Assembly: GCA_948567375.1 (NCBI GenBank)
Contig: CAOYZS010000002.1
Span: forward strand, 81,555 to 145,554
Length of the DNA: 64,000 nucleotides
From: Lunularia cruciata
Lineage: Eukaryota; Streptophyta; Marchantiopsida; Lunulariales; Lunulariaceae
Reading direction: 5' to 3'
Part shown: one piece after another, positions 9,679-19,500 of the stretch
Layout of the letters: every line of letters begins with the position of its first letter
Numbering within the stretch: the first letter of the stretch is position 1
Notes under the pieces: model-generated
Database searches by the model: none
Seen by the model: the letters and a program-made list of their open reading frames with translations, nothing else
Told to the model about the DNA's origin: nothing
Program-made: the position numbers and the translations under genes

Positions 9679-12140
9679 ATGAAACAATGAAACAATGAAA
9701 CAATGAAATATAAAGCCCGAAAGACCCAAAGAGTCAAAAGGCTGGAAACACAATACAAAACACATGAAATGTGAGCCTAGGCAAGGGCCTAGGGCATCGG
9801 ACCAATTTGTAACAAATTGGTCCGATGTAAAGTAACTTCTGTCATGTACTTCCCTAATGCTAAAGCTTCAACCTGTAAGAGAGTTGAGAAGTCACTGCAA
9901 GTAATCTGATGTCTAACTCTAATCTGCATGTAACAAGGGCAATCAACAAACACATGATGCTCATCCTCAACTTTGCTCATAATACACAATTTGCAAAGTC
10001 GCATGGAGTGCTCTATCTGCTGCCAACGTCCTTGTTCTACTTCTAGTCTATGAGAACTAGTTCTATATTGAGCGATAACATGTCTCAATGAAGTAGAAAT
10101 CCTAGCCAAGAGATAATCTTGCTCACAATACACCAACATAGGATTTACAAACTGCTGATAGAACACCATCTTGGTACCGGGTTGCTGCCATAAGCGAAGT
10201 AAAAACTGCTCCTTGATCACCTCTCGAAGTGCAATAGGCTCCAATCTCCAATGTCGCTCAGAAACATTCCACCTTGTGGCCCATGCAATCAGATCTGTAT
10301 ACCAACCGACAGATAGAGTGGCACAAAAAGCTTGGTAGGGAAGTCTCTCATGCTCCATGGACCTCACCTTAGTGGCATATGTGATAGCTAAAAACAAAGC
10401 TTCAGCCTCAAGAGGTAAAAATCCTGTTTCAGCAAGCAGGAATACATAAGGAGTTTGAGTCCTCACCCCAAGTTCATCACACAAAAACAATTTCTGAACT
10501 TTCTCCACCTTTTGCCACCATGTCTTCTTAGTACCTGGACCCCAAATCTGAGCACCATACAGAACCACCGGCTGCACAAGAGATCTGAACAACACCTTCT
10601 TCAACTCCCATGTGGTGAGGTGAGCAAGTCTACTGCGGTTCATGAGTGAATACAAAGCTCTAAAGCCTGCATTGATTCTCATCTTCACACAAGTAGACCA
10701 ACTATAGTCATGAGAAAACTCAAGGCCCAAGTACTTATAAGAAAAAACTTGCTCCAATTGCTGTCCATCAAAAAACACATAGTCCATCAAGGTCTTCGGC
10801 CTTACCATTGGCCAACTTCTTCAATTGGTACTGGACATCAGCTTCAGAGATGGTGAGAGCAGATCCAAGGCAAGGTGCCATGCTTGGAGCATCAGGGTAA
10901 AAGTACAAATCCTTCACATATTCACAAAGCTCATTCACGTCCAGCGATGGAGATGGAGATCTGATGGTTACCTTCTGCCAAAAAGCCTTGGGATTGCTCC
11001 TCAATTCAACGCTCAACTCAACCCCCTTGAGTCTCAAGAACGCTTGCTTCTTGCACTTCACCAACTTTCTATAAGAGACAAAAGCTTGATTTTGTGCAAT
11101 CTGATCAAGAGACCTATCCATAGCTTTGATCCTTGCCATTTTACAGTCAGCATCAAACCACCTATTGCAAGGGAGACCAAGTCTCTTCCTGTGAGAACCT
11201 TGTGGAAATAGAGTTGTTGATGTAGATTGAAGAAGTGCAACCAACTGATCACTACGTTGTTGAAAATCAGAATTCCACTCCATAGAACTCAATTTCTCAT
11301 GGATAGCTTGTTGATACAAATCTCGCTTGTGAAAATCAAGACGGAGTTTCCCTCTAAAGGCATGGTCAATAGGTAATGTGGTTCTATTGAGGCAAGAAAG
11401 AAGGATGACACAAGATAAAGGTGCATGGTCAGATTCAGGTTGAGGATCTAAAACAACAAAATCTGAGACAATGTGTATATCACTGGGTGAGGTGAGCATA
11501 TAATCTACAGTGCTGGATCCACCAGAAGCAAAGCATGTGCTCTTACAAGTTTCTGGAAATTGAGAAAGGCCATTCAAGATCTTCAAGCTACAATTGGTAC
11601 CAAAGCTCAAAAAGTGCTCACTCATGGAGTTGGATATGAGATCTTTGGAAGAGCGGGACCAAGCACTAGAATGATCTATCAAGCTATGGAAAGGGTCATT
11701 CTCAAGGTCACTAAACTCAGGAATCTGAGAGGTTTGGATCCTAGCATTGAAATCACCAAGGATAAATACTGCACCTTTACTTTGAAATTCCAACACATCC
11801 TTTGTCAAGGAGTGGAAAGGCTGCATGGTGTTGAGAGATCCGCTTGAATAGATTGGTGATGTCAATGGGGCAAAGTAACAAACAGCAAGGAAGCAAGGTG
11901 TAGCAACTCCTCCAATCCTCAGCCATTGGTATTGTCCACTTGAGTCTTGACCTATCAAAGAGATTGATTTTTCAAAACCAAATCTGACGTAAGTAGCAAT
12001 ACCTCCAAAGCCCCTTCCTCTGTGCTGCCTCCGATTGTTCCAAGTTGAACCAACAAGAATGAAACCTTCAATGTCTTGAATGGTGTTTCCTTCATGTTCC
12101 CATGTCTCCACAAGATTGATCAGATCAGCATCATCCCACA
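9678..12140 (-). pseudogene. LINE host copy H, 3' part, RT core deleted
   Basis: Octamer tail at 9678-9709, 3'UTR, then the ORF2 C-terminal part (9789 to about 10777). An internal deletion of about 806 bp removes residues ~475-741, including motif A, motif B and YADD, and shifts the frame to a quick stop. The EN domain and linker follow (10778-12140) up to residue ~20. The EN residues E31, D149, N151, D232 and D257/H258 remain; residue 5 lies beyond the break. Copy M1 interrupts at 12141, and H resumes in ORF1 at 22417 with about 139 bp of target missing. Confidence 0.87.
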
Positions 12141-12249
12141 CAATGAACAATGAACAATGAACAATGAAATATAAAGCCTGAAAGACCCAAAGAGTCAAAA
12201 GGCTAGAAACACAATACAAAACACATGAAATGTGAGCCTAGGCAAGGGC

Positions 12250-14194
12250 CTAGGGCATCTGACCAATCTGTAACAAATTGGTCCGATGTAAACTAACCTC
12301 GGTCATGTACTTCCCTAACGCTAAAGCTTCAACTTGTAAGAGAGTTGAGAAATCACTACAAGTAATCTGATGTCTAACTCTAATCTGCATGTAACAAGGG
12401 CAAACAATCAACACATGATGCTCATCCTCAACTTTGCTCATAATACACAATTTGCAAAGTCGCATGGAGTGCTCTATTTGCTGCCAACGTCCTTGTTCTA
12501 CTTCTAGTCTATGAGAACTAGTTCTATATTGAGCGATAACATGTCTAAGTGAAGTAGAAATCCTAGCCAAGAGATAATCTTGCTCACAATACACCAACAT
12601 AGGATTTACAAACTGCTGATAGAACACCATCTTGGTACCGGGTTGCTGCCATAAGTGAAGTAAAAACTGCTCCTTGATCACTTCTCGTAGTGCAATAGGC
12701 TCCAACTTCCAATGTCGCTCACAAACATTCCACCTGGTGGCCCATGCAACCAGATCTGTATACCAACCGACAGATAGAGTGGCACAAAAAGCTTGGTAGG
12801 GAAGTCTCTCATGCTCCATGGACCTCACCTTAGTGGCATATGTGATAGCTAAAAACAAAGCTTCAGCCTCAAGAGGCAAAAACCCGGTTTCAGCAAGCAG
12901 CAATACATAAGGAGTTTGAGTCCTCACCCCAAGTTCATCACACAAAAACAATTTCTGAACTTTCTCCACCTTTTGCCACCATGTCTTCTTAGTACCTGGA
13001 CCCCAAATCTGAGCACCATAGAGAACCACCGGCTGCACAAGAGATCTGAACAGCACCTTCTTCAACTCCCATGTGGCAAGGTGAGCAAGTCTAGAGCGAT
13101 TCATGAGTGAATACAAAGCTCTAAAGCCTGCATTGATTCTCATCTTCACACAAGTAGACCAACTATAGTCATGAGAAAACTCAAGGCCCAAGTACTTGTA
13201 AGAAGAAACCTGCTCCAATTGCTGTCCGTCGAAAGAGAAAGGTGTGACACCTTTAGAACCCACCACCATCACCTTGGACTTGTCAAGGTTCACCTCCATC
13301 TTTGTTTGATTGCAAAACAAGAGAAGAGAATCCAACAACTTCTGTAAACTTTGTGGATTGGGTGAGAGGAGCACTACATCATCCGCATACAGTAGTGCAT
13401 GTATCATCAAAGAGCCAACTTGTACACCTGTAGCTCCAGCTTCCATGAGCACCCTCTCTAGATCATCGATGAAGATTCCAAACAATGTTGGGGATAGAGA
13501 GCAACCTTGAATCACACCCATTGTGCTAAGGACATCTTGAGAGCTCAAAGATGAAAGTTTCACAACCACCTTCTCATAGAGTCTAGAGATAGCACCAATC
13601 AAATCGGCTGAAACACCAACTTCCATGAGTCTCTCACTTAATGATTTCCTAAGCACCTTATCAAAGGCCTTCCTGAAATCAATAAATGCAACATAGAGAG
13701 CTCTCCCAACACCTTTAGATTTCCACCACAAAACATGGAGTACCAATAGATGATCCAAGGTACTAAAGCCTGATCTGAAACCCGCTTGGCACTTAGCTCG
13801 AATTCTGTACTTTTCAGCCCAAGTACTCAACCTAGTCTCCAAAATTTGACCGTACAACTTGGCAAAGATACTACCCACTAGAATGGTACGGTAATTGGTG
13901 ACAATATCTCTCTGACCAGACTTGTGAATAGGAACAACCTTCTTGAAGCACCATCTATCAGGAAAACCACACCTGATGGCCTCATTCAAGAGAGAAGTGA
14001 GTACTGAAATCAGATGGCTACCACCCCACTTAAGTAGTTCAACACATAGTCCATCAAGGTCTTCAGCCTTACCATTGGCCAACTTCTTCAATTGGTAGTG
14101 GACATCAGCTTCAGAGATGGTGAGAGCAGATCCAAGGCAAGGTGCCATGCTTGGAGCATCAGGGAAAAAATACAGATCCTTCACATATTCACAA
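12250..14194 (-). pseudogene. LINE ORF2, C-terminal two thirds (copy M1, split by F)
   Basis: Open frame from about residue 426 to the TAG at 12250-12252, with RT motifs A, B and C (YADD), motif E-like YKYLGLEF and the C-terminal Cys/His motif (CKLCIMSK...EDEHH...C). It is cut from its N-terminal part by the insertion of copy F. The base sequence is otherwise undamaged, showing that F landed recently. Confidence 0.9.
14188..14194. repeat. Target-site duplication of copy F (left)
   Basis: TTCACAA, repeated at 19884-19890. The right copy overlaps the tail by ttca. Uninterrupted ORF2 copies read 'atattcacaaagctc' at this place, so the two halves plus one 7-mer restore the expected length. Confidence 0.85.
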
Positions 14195-14216
14195 TTTCTA
14201 ATGTGTCCACAATCTT

Positions 14217-15704
14217 TTTGGTTCTTGGATTTTTTTCGAAGGTTTGAGAGAGGAGATTTTCCCGAAAATTCAGAAACTCATATCTCAGCACTTGCTCATC
14301 CAAACCTTTCGATTTTGGTCTCGTTTGAAGCGCCTTGCCAAGTGCTTTCCATGGACACCAAGAAGGCACGATTCTGAGCCTTGTTGCGAAAGTTATGGGT
14401 ACTTGAATTTTCTGACACAGGTTCAATATTTGAGAGTTCGTTTCTTCATCACCAGGAGTCCAAATTGAGTGATTTTTATGGCATTGGATGCGCCTTGAAG
14501 AGCTCTTTCGATTGATATAAAGCATGCTGGAAACCCACATCTGTGCAGAGAGTTACAAGGATTCGAATTCTGTCATCTTGGGCAGATTTTAGGGTTTGGA
14601 CTATCAATTCGAATGACTGTATCTCTGCCACTACTTGGACAAATGGAGTGATTGAAGTCTCATTAGAAGCGCTATGCTGAGAGCTTTCTTTCAAGGTAAA
14701 GCTTGTCCAGTTTGGAGCAGTACTCAGGGAGATCTGGATTTTTCAATTCTGAGAAAGTTTTGAGTAGTCCTTGTTATTGTGCGAGAATTGGAAAGGCTAT
14801 TGCTCTGTGGTCACAAGTGCAAATCCAGTGAAAGTTGCTGCATCAGAATCTATGATTTCCAAGCTCTCTTTCAAGGCCAAGCTCGCAGCACATGGAGGTC
14901 TGAGCAAGCAGTGGTGGTAATTCTCATTCTGTCACATCTCGTGCATCTTGGTGTTTGGAGTACCAACTTTGCAGTGCCAGTTCTCCTCACTCACAGATCC
15001 AATCCAGGTGATTCTTGAGTCATAAGAACCACATGGTCATAGGCTTTCTATTAAGTCCATACTTGAAAGATTTGGATATCCAACGCAGATGATATGACCA
15101 TTTGTTTCACTGTAGCACTTGCAACTACATGGTGTTAAAATCTGCACATGTGAAGTAGGATTGCTCTGTACTTATAGGTCCAAATCAAGTGGTTTTTGTG
15201 GCAATAGAACAAGCATTGTGCAAGGTTTCTATAGAGTTTTGATTTGTAGAAATTGAAGGTCAGATAAGGAAGTTGTGATAGTTTTAAATCTGTGACTCTT
15301 TGGACATCATAACATTGTGAAGTGCAAATTCAAGCTATTGTCTCTTTGTACTCAATGATCCAAATGAAGTGATCTTTGTGTCTTTAGAATCAGCTCCCTC
15401 AGACCTTTAGACTGAAAATTGATTGCTATAGGTTAGGTCACAAATTAGAAGCTCTAGGTCCCTCAAATTTCGCAGCCTTTGGTATCTATGTGCACTGCAG
15501 ATTTGAAAGATAGTATCTTTGCACTCACATATTCAAATGAGATGATTCTTATCTCATTAGAATTAGTTTTTCAAGGTCTTTATTTCAACACCAGCCTAGT
15601 AGTGCTTATTGTAAAACAGTAGTGCTACCTACTTGAAAATCCTAAAGTTTTGGTGTTGGAAGTAAAACTTCCAGATTGACCGTGAGTGATAAGTGATTGT
15701 CACA
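14217..15704 (+). promoter_or_regulatory. LINE 5'UTR of eight ~180-bp degenerate monomers (copy F)
   Basis: Non-coding 1.5 kb. A motif of the form 'tccaaat-gagtgatttttgtggcatt-gaagcgcctt...gctttc' recurs with anchors near 14297, 14458, 14637, 14817, 14996, 15177, 15357 and 15531. The spacings are 161, 179, 180, 179, 181, 180 and 174 bp. The monomers are strongly diverged in sequence but hold their phase. By analogy with mouse L1 monomers this is the likely internal promoter region. I saw no clear TATA box or start site. Confidence 0.8.
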
Positions 15705-16544
15705 ATGGAGGAGTCCAAGATGGTGAAAGACATTGCTGATATAGCCATGAAGCAACAACAATTAGCTGAAATGTATAGGAAAGCAAATGATTTCCACAAG
15801 GACCTTAGAAGCTTCATGGCACCTATGTCCCAGTGCATGAGTACTCTCATGACTGATATGGAATTTGTAAAGGTTGAGATCAGTAGTGTCAAAGAGTCTT
15901 TGAACCTAGTCAATCAAGAGATTCAAGACCTCAAGAAGAGTTCTATCTCTTTGTTAACATCAACCAAGGGGATGGTTGATGCTACCGAGAAAGTTGCTTC
16001 CTTGGGAGCACAAGCCAACGATATTGCTACACAAGGCGGAGGGCTCCAACAGATTGTGGACACATTAGAAGTGAAGATGAAGTCTTATGCTGAAGCTACT
16101 AAGGTGGCTCAAATCTCTTGCTTGCAAGAGCATGAGGTTGAGAAGGAGAACCAATTGGTCAGAATGAAGAACTTGAGAATTTCAGGTTTGCCTGAGACTG
16201 AGAAGGAAGACACCAAGGCCATAGTATGTGAGTTTATTGTTGATTCTTTGAGAGTCCATGATCCTCAGATTTTGCAAGCATATAGATTGGGACAACAAGG
16301 TGCACAACCAAGAAGCATTTTGGTGAGGTTTGGCTCAGAAACTCAAAGGAATACAGTGATGGATAGCAAGGCTATACTGAAGGGGCGGCGTATTTGGTTG
16401 GACCCTGATCTCACACCTCTCCAATGGCAAGCAAAGAAGGGAGAATTAGCAAAAGTGAAGGAGGCTCAACAAGCAGGTTTTGTTGCATTCTTGAGAGACA
16501 ATAGAGCTGTGATCACCCAAAGGAAGTTGTCAACTACCGCATAG
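15705..16544 (+). CDS. LINE ORF1: RNA-binding coiled-coil/RRM protein (copy F)
   Basis: 279 aa from the first AUG after the 5'UTR (context 'cacaatggag'). Upstream in-frame GTG at 15693 is not needed. Layout: N-terminal coiled-coil-like region about 5-150 (DIADIAMKQQQLAEMYRKA onward), RRM about 154-235 with LRISGLPE and SILVRF as the two RNP-like strands, basic C-terminal domain 236-279. L1 ORF1p of this kind forms trimers, coats its own RNA and acts as a nucleic-acid chaperone; that role is inferred here from domain resemblance. It ends in UAG at 16542-16544, in frame with ORF2. Confidence 0.92.
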   Translation: MEESKMVKDIADIAMKQQQLAEMYRKANDFHKDLRSFMAPMSQCMSTLMTDMEFVKVEISSVKESLNLVNQEIQDLKKSSISLLTSTKGMVDATEKVASLGAQANDIATQGGGLQQIVDTLEVKMKSYAEATKVAQISCLQEHEVEKENQLVRMKNLRISGLPETEKEDTKAIVCEFIVDSLRVHDPQILQAYRLGQQGAQPRSILVRFGSETQRNTVMDSKAILKGRRIWLDPDLTPLQWQAKKGELAKVKEAQQAGFVAFLRDNRAVITQRKLSTTA

Positions 16545-16550
16545 CAATTC
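16542..16550 (+). promoter_or_regulatory. Candidate UAG readthrough site between ORF1 and ORF2
   Basis: GCA UAG CAA UUC: the ORF1 stop is followed in the same frame by six sense codons and then GTG TTG TTT TGG AAT, the start of the endonuclease fold. The context resembles the UAG CAR YYA type of leaky stop, with C for A at the last position. The same nine bases occur in every copy that spans the site, including the diverged copies at 45480-45488 and 48043-48051. No AUG occurs before ORF2 residue 125. Confidence 0.7.
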
Positions 16551-19500
16551 CAGACCCTTAGAGTGTTGTTTTGGAATGTTCATGGTCTCACACATACCAA
16601 GTACTCAAGCGCTAAACCTGTGTGGGATAATGCTGATCTGATCAATCTTGTGGAGACATGGGAACATGAAGGAAACACCATTCAAGACATTGAAGGTTTC
16701 ATTCTTGTTGGTTCAACTTGGAACAAGCGGAGGCAACACAGAGGAAGGGGCTTTGGAGGTATTGCAACTTACGTCAGATTTGGCTTTGAAAAGTCAGTCT
16801 CTTTGATAGGTCAAGACTCAAGTGGACAATACCAATGGCTGAGGATTGGAGGAGTTGCTACACCTTGCTTCCTTGCTGTTTGTTACTTTGCCCCATTGAC
16901 ATCACCAATCTATTCAAGCGGATCTCTCAACACCATGCAGCCTTTCCACTCCTTGACAAAGGATGTGTTGGAATTTCAAAGTAAAGGTGCAGTATTTATC
17001 CTTGGTGATTTCAATGCTAGGATCCAAACCTCTCAGATTCCTGAGTTTAGTGACCGTGAGAATGACCCTTTCCATAGCTTGATAGATCATTCTAGTGCTT
17101 GGTCCCGCTCTTCCAAAGACCTCATATCCAACTCCATGAGTGAGCACTTTTTGAGCTTTGGTACCAATTGTAGCTTGAAGATCTTGAATGGCCTTTCTCA
17201 ATTTCCAGAAACTTGTAAGAGCACATGCTTTGCTTCAGGTGGATCCAGCACTATAGATTATATGCTCACCTCACCCAGTGATATACACATTGTCTCAGAT
17301 TTTGTTGTTTTAGATCCTCAACCTGAATCTGACCATGCACCTTTATCTTGTGTCATCCTTCTTTCTTGCCTCAATAGAACCACATTACCTATTGATCATG
17401 CCTTTAGAGGGAAACTCCGTCTTGATTTTCACAAGCGAGATTTGTACCAACAAGCTATCCATGAGAAATTGAGCTCTATGGAGTGGAGTTCTGATTTTCA
17501 ACAACGCAGTGACCAGTTGGTTGAACTTCTTCAATCTACATCAACAACTCTATTTCCACGAGGTTCTCACAGGAAGAGACTTGGTCTCCCTTGCAATAGG
17601 TGGTTTGATGCTGATTGTAAAATTGCAAGGATGAAAGCTATGGATAGGTCTCTTGATCAGATTGCACAAAATCAGGCTTTTGTCACTTATAGAAAGTTGG
17701 TGAAGTGCAAGAAGCGAGCGTTCTTGAGACTCAAGGGGGTTGAGTTGAGCAATGAATTGAGGAGCAATCCCAAGGCTTTTTGGCAGAAAGTAACCATCAG
17801 ATCTCCATCTCCATCGCTAGACCCGAACGAGCTTTGTGAATATGTGAAGAATCTGTATTTTTTCCCTGATGCTCCAAGCATGGCACCTTGCCTTGGATCT
17901 GCTCTCACCATCTCTGAAGCTGATGTCCACTACCAATTGAAGAAGTTGGCCAATGGTAAGGCTGAAGACCTTGATGGACTATGTGTTGAACTACTTAAGT
18001 GGGGTGGTAGCCATCTGATTTCAGTACTCACTTCTCTCTTGAATGAGGCCATCAGGTGTGGTTTTCCTGATAGATGGTGCTTCAAGAAGGTTGTTCCTAT
18101 TCACAAGTCTGGTCAGAGAGATATTGTCACCAATTACCGTACCATTCTAGTGGGTAGTATCTTTGCCAAGTTGTACGGTCGAATTTTGGAGACTAGGTTG
18201 AGTACTTGGGCTGAAAAGTACAGAATTCGAGCTAAGTGCCAAGCGGGTTTCAGATCAGGCTTTAGTACTTTGGATCATCTATTGGTACTCCATGTTTTGT
18301 GGTGGAAATCTAAAGGTGTTGGGAGAGCTCTCTATGTTGCATTTATTGATTTCAGGAAGGCCTTTGATAAGGTGCTTAGGAAATCATTAAGTGAGAGACT
18401 CATGGAAGTTGGTGTTTCAGCCGATCTGATTGGTGCTATCTCTAGACTCTATGAGAAGGTGGTTGTGAAACTTTCATCTTTGAGCTCTCAAGATGTCCTT
18501 AGCACAATGGGTGTGATTCAAGGTTGCTCTCTATCCCCAACATTGTTTGGAATCTTCATCGATGATCTAGAGAGGGTGCTCATGGAAGCTGGAGCTACAG
18601 GTGTACAAGTTGGCTCTTTGATGATACATGCACTACTGTATGCGGATGATGTAGTGCTCCTCTCACCCAATCCACAAAGTTTACAGAAGTTGTTGGATTC
18701 TCTTCTCTTGTTTTGCAATCAAACAAAGATGGAGGTGAACCTTGACAAGTCCAAGGTGATGGTGGTGGGTTCTAAAGGTGTCACACCTTTCTCTTTCGAC
18801 GGACAGCAATTGGAGCAGGTTTCTTCTTACAAGTACTTGGGCCTTGAGTTTTCTCATGACTATAGTTGGTCTACTTGTGTGAAGATGAGGATCAATGCAG
18901 GCTTTAGAGCTTTGTATTCACTCATGAATCGCTCTAGACTTGCTCACCTTGCCACATGGGAGTTGAAGAAGGTGCTGTTCAGATCTCTTGTGCAGCCGGT
19001 GGTTCTCTATGGTGCTCAGATTTGGGGTCCAGGTACTAAGAAGACATGGTGGCAAAAGGTGGAGAAAGTTCAGAAATTGTTTTTGTGTGATGAACTTGGG
19101 GTGAGGACTCAAACTCCTTATGTATTGCTGCTTGCTGAAACCGGGTTTTTGCCTCTTGAGGCTGAAGCTTTGTTTTTAGCTATCACATATGCCACTAAGG
19201 TGAGGTCCATGGAGCATGAGAGACTTCCCTACCAAGCTTTTTGTGCCACTCTATCTGTCGGTTGGTATACAGATCTGGTTGCATGGGCCACCAGGTGGAA
19301 TGTTTGTGAGCGACATTGGAAGTTGGAGCCTATTGCACTACGAGAAGTGATCAAGGAGCAGTTTTTACTTCACTTATGGCAGCAACCCGGTACCAAGATG
19401 GTGTTCTATCAGCAGTTTGTAAATCCTATGTTGGTGTATTGTGAGCAAGATTATCTCTTGGCTAGGATTTCTACTTCACTTAGACATGTTATCGCTCAAT

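Larger units (their letters stand above)
3855..11681. repeat. 7.8-kb direct repeat, first copy (offset 16029)
   Basis: From the middle of the M2 ORF2 through ORF1, H5', the mini-insertion, M4, M5 and H3', this stretch recurs 16029 bp downstream with the same junction filler sequences. A few base differences are visible, for example 'ttcgggtc' near 3888 against 'ttcaggtc' near 19917. It ends where copy M6 interrupts the second copy. Confidence 0.92.
1..13999. repeat. Left copy of long direct repeat (offset 50001)
   Basis: Base 1 corresponds to base 50002, and wherever I compared lines the two stretches are identical to the window end. Even a base that differs from the other internal copy is shared: 'gaacaacacc' near 10590 and near 60591, against 'gaacagcacc' near 26619. 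The repeat probably runs beyond both window edges. It carries fragments P1 and P2, copy M2, H5', M4, M5, H3' and the 3' half of M1. Confidence 0.93.

Noticed and set aside
14100-14194. LTR retrotransposon or DNA transposon ends flanking the cluster
   Set aside because: No terminal repeats, primer-binding site, integrase or transposase was seen; the only duplications are LINE target duplications and segmental copies.
16563-16565. GTG as the genuine ORF2 start codon
   Set aside because: Eukaryotic initiation at GUG is rare, and the older copies (45467 and 48064 regions) have GTA there while keeping the UAG CAA UUC context. It is kept only as an alternative.
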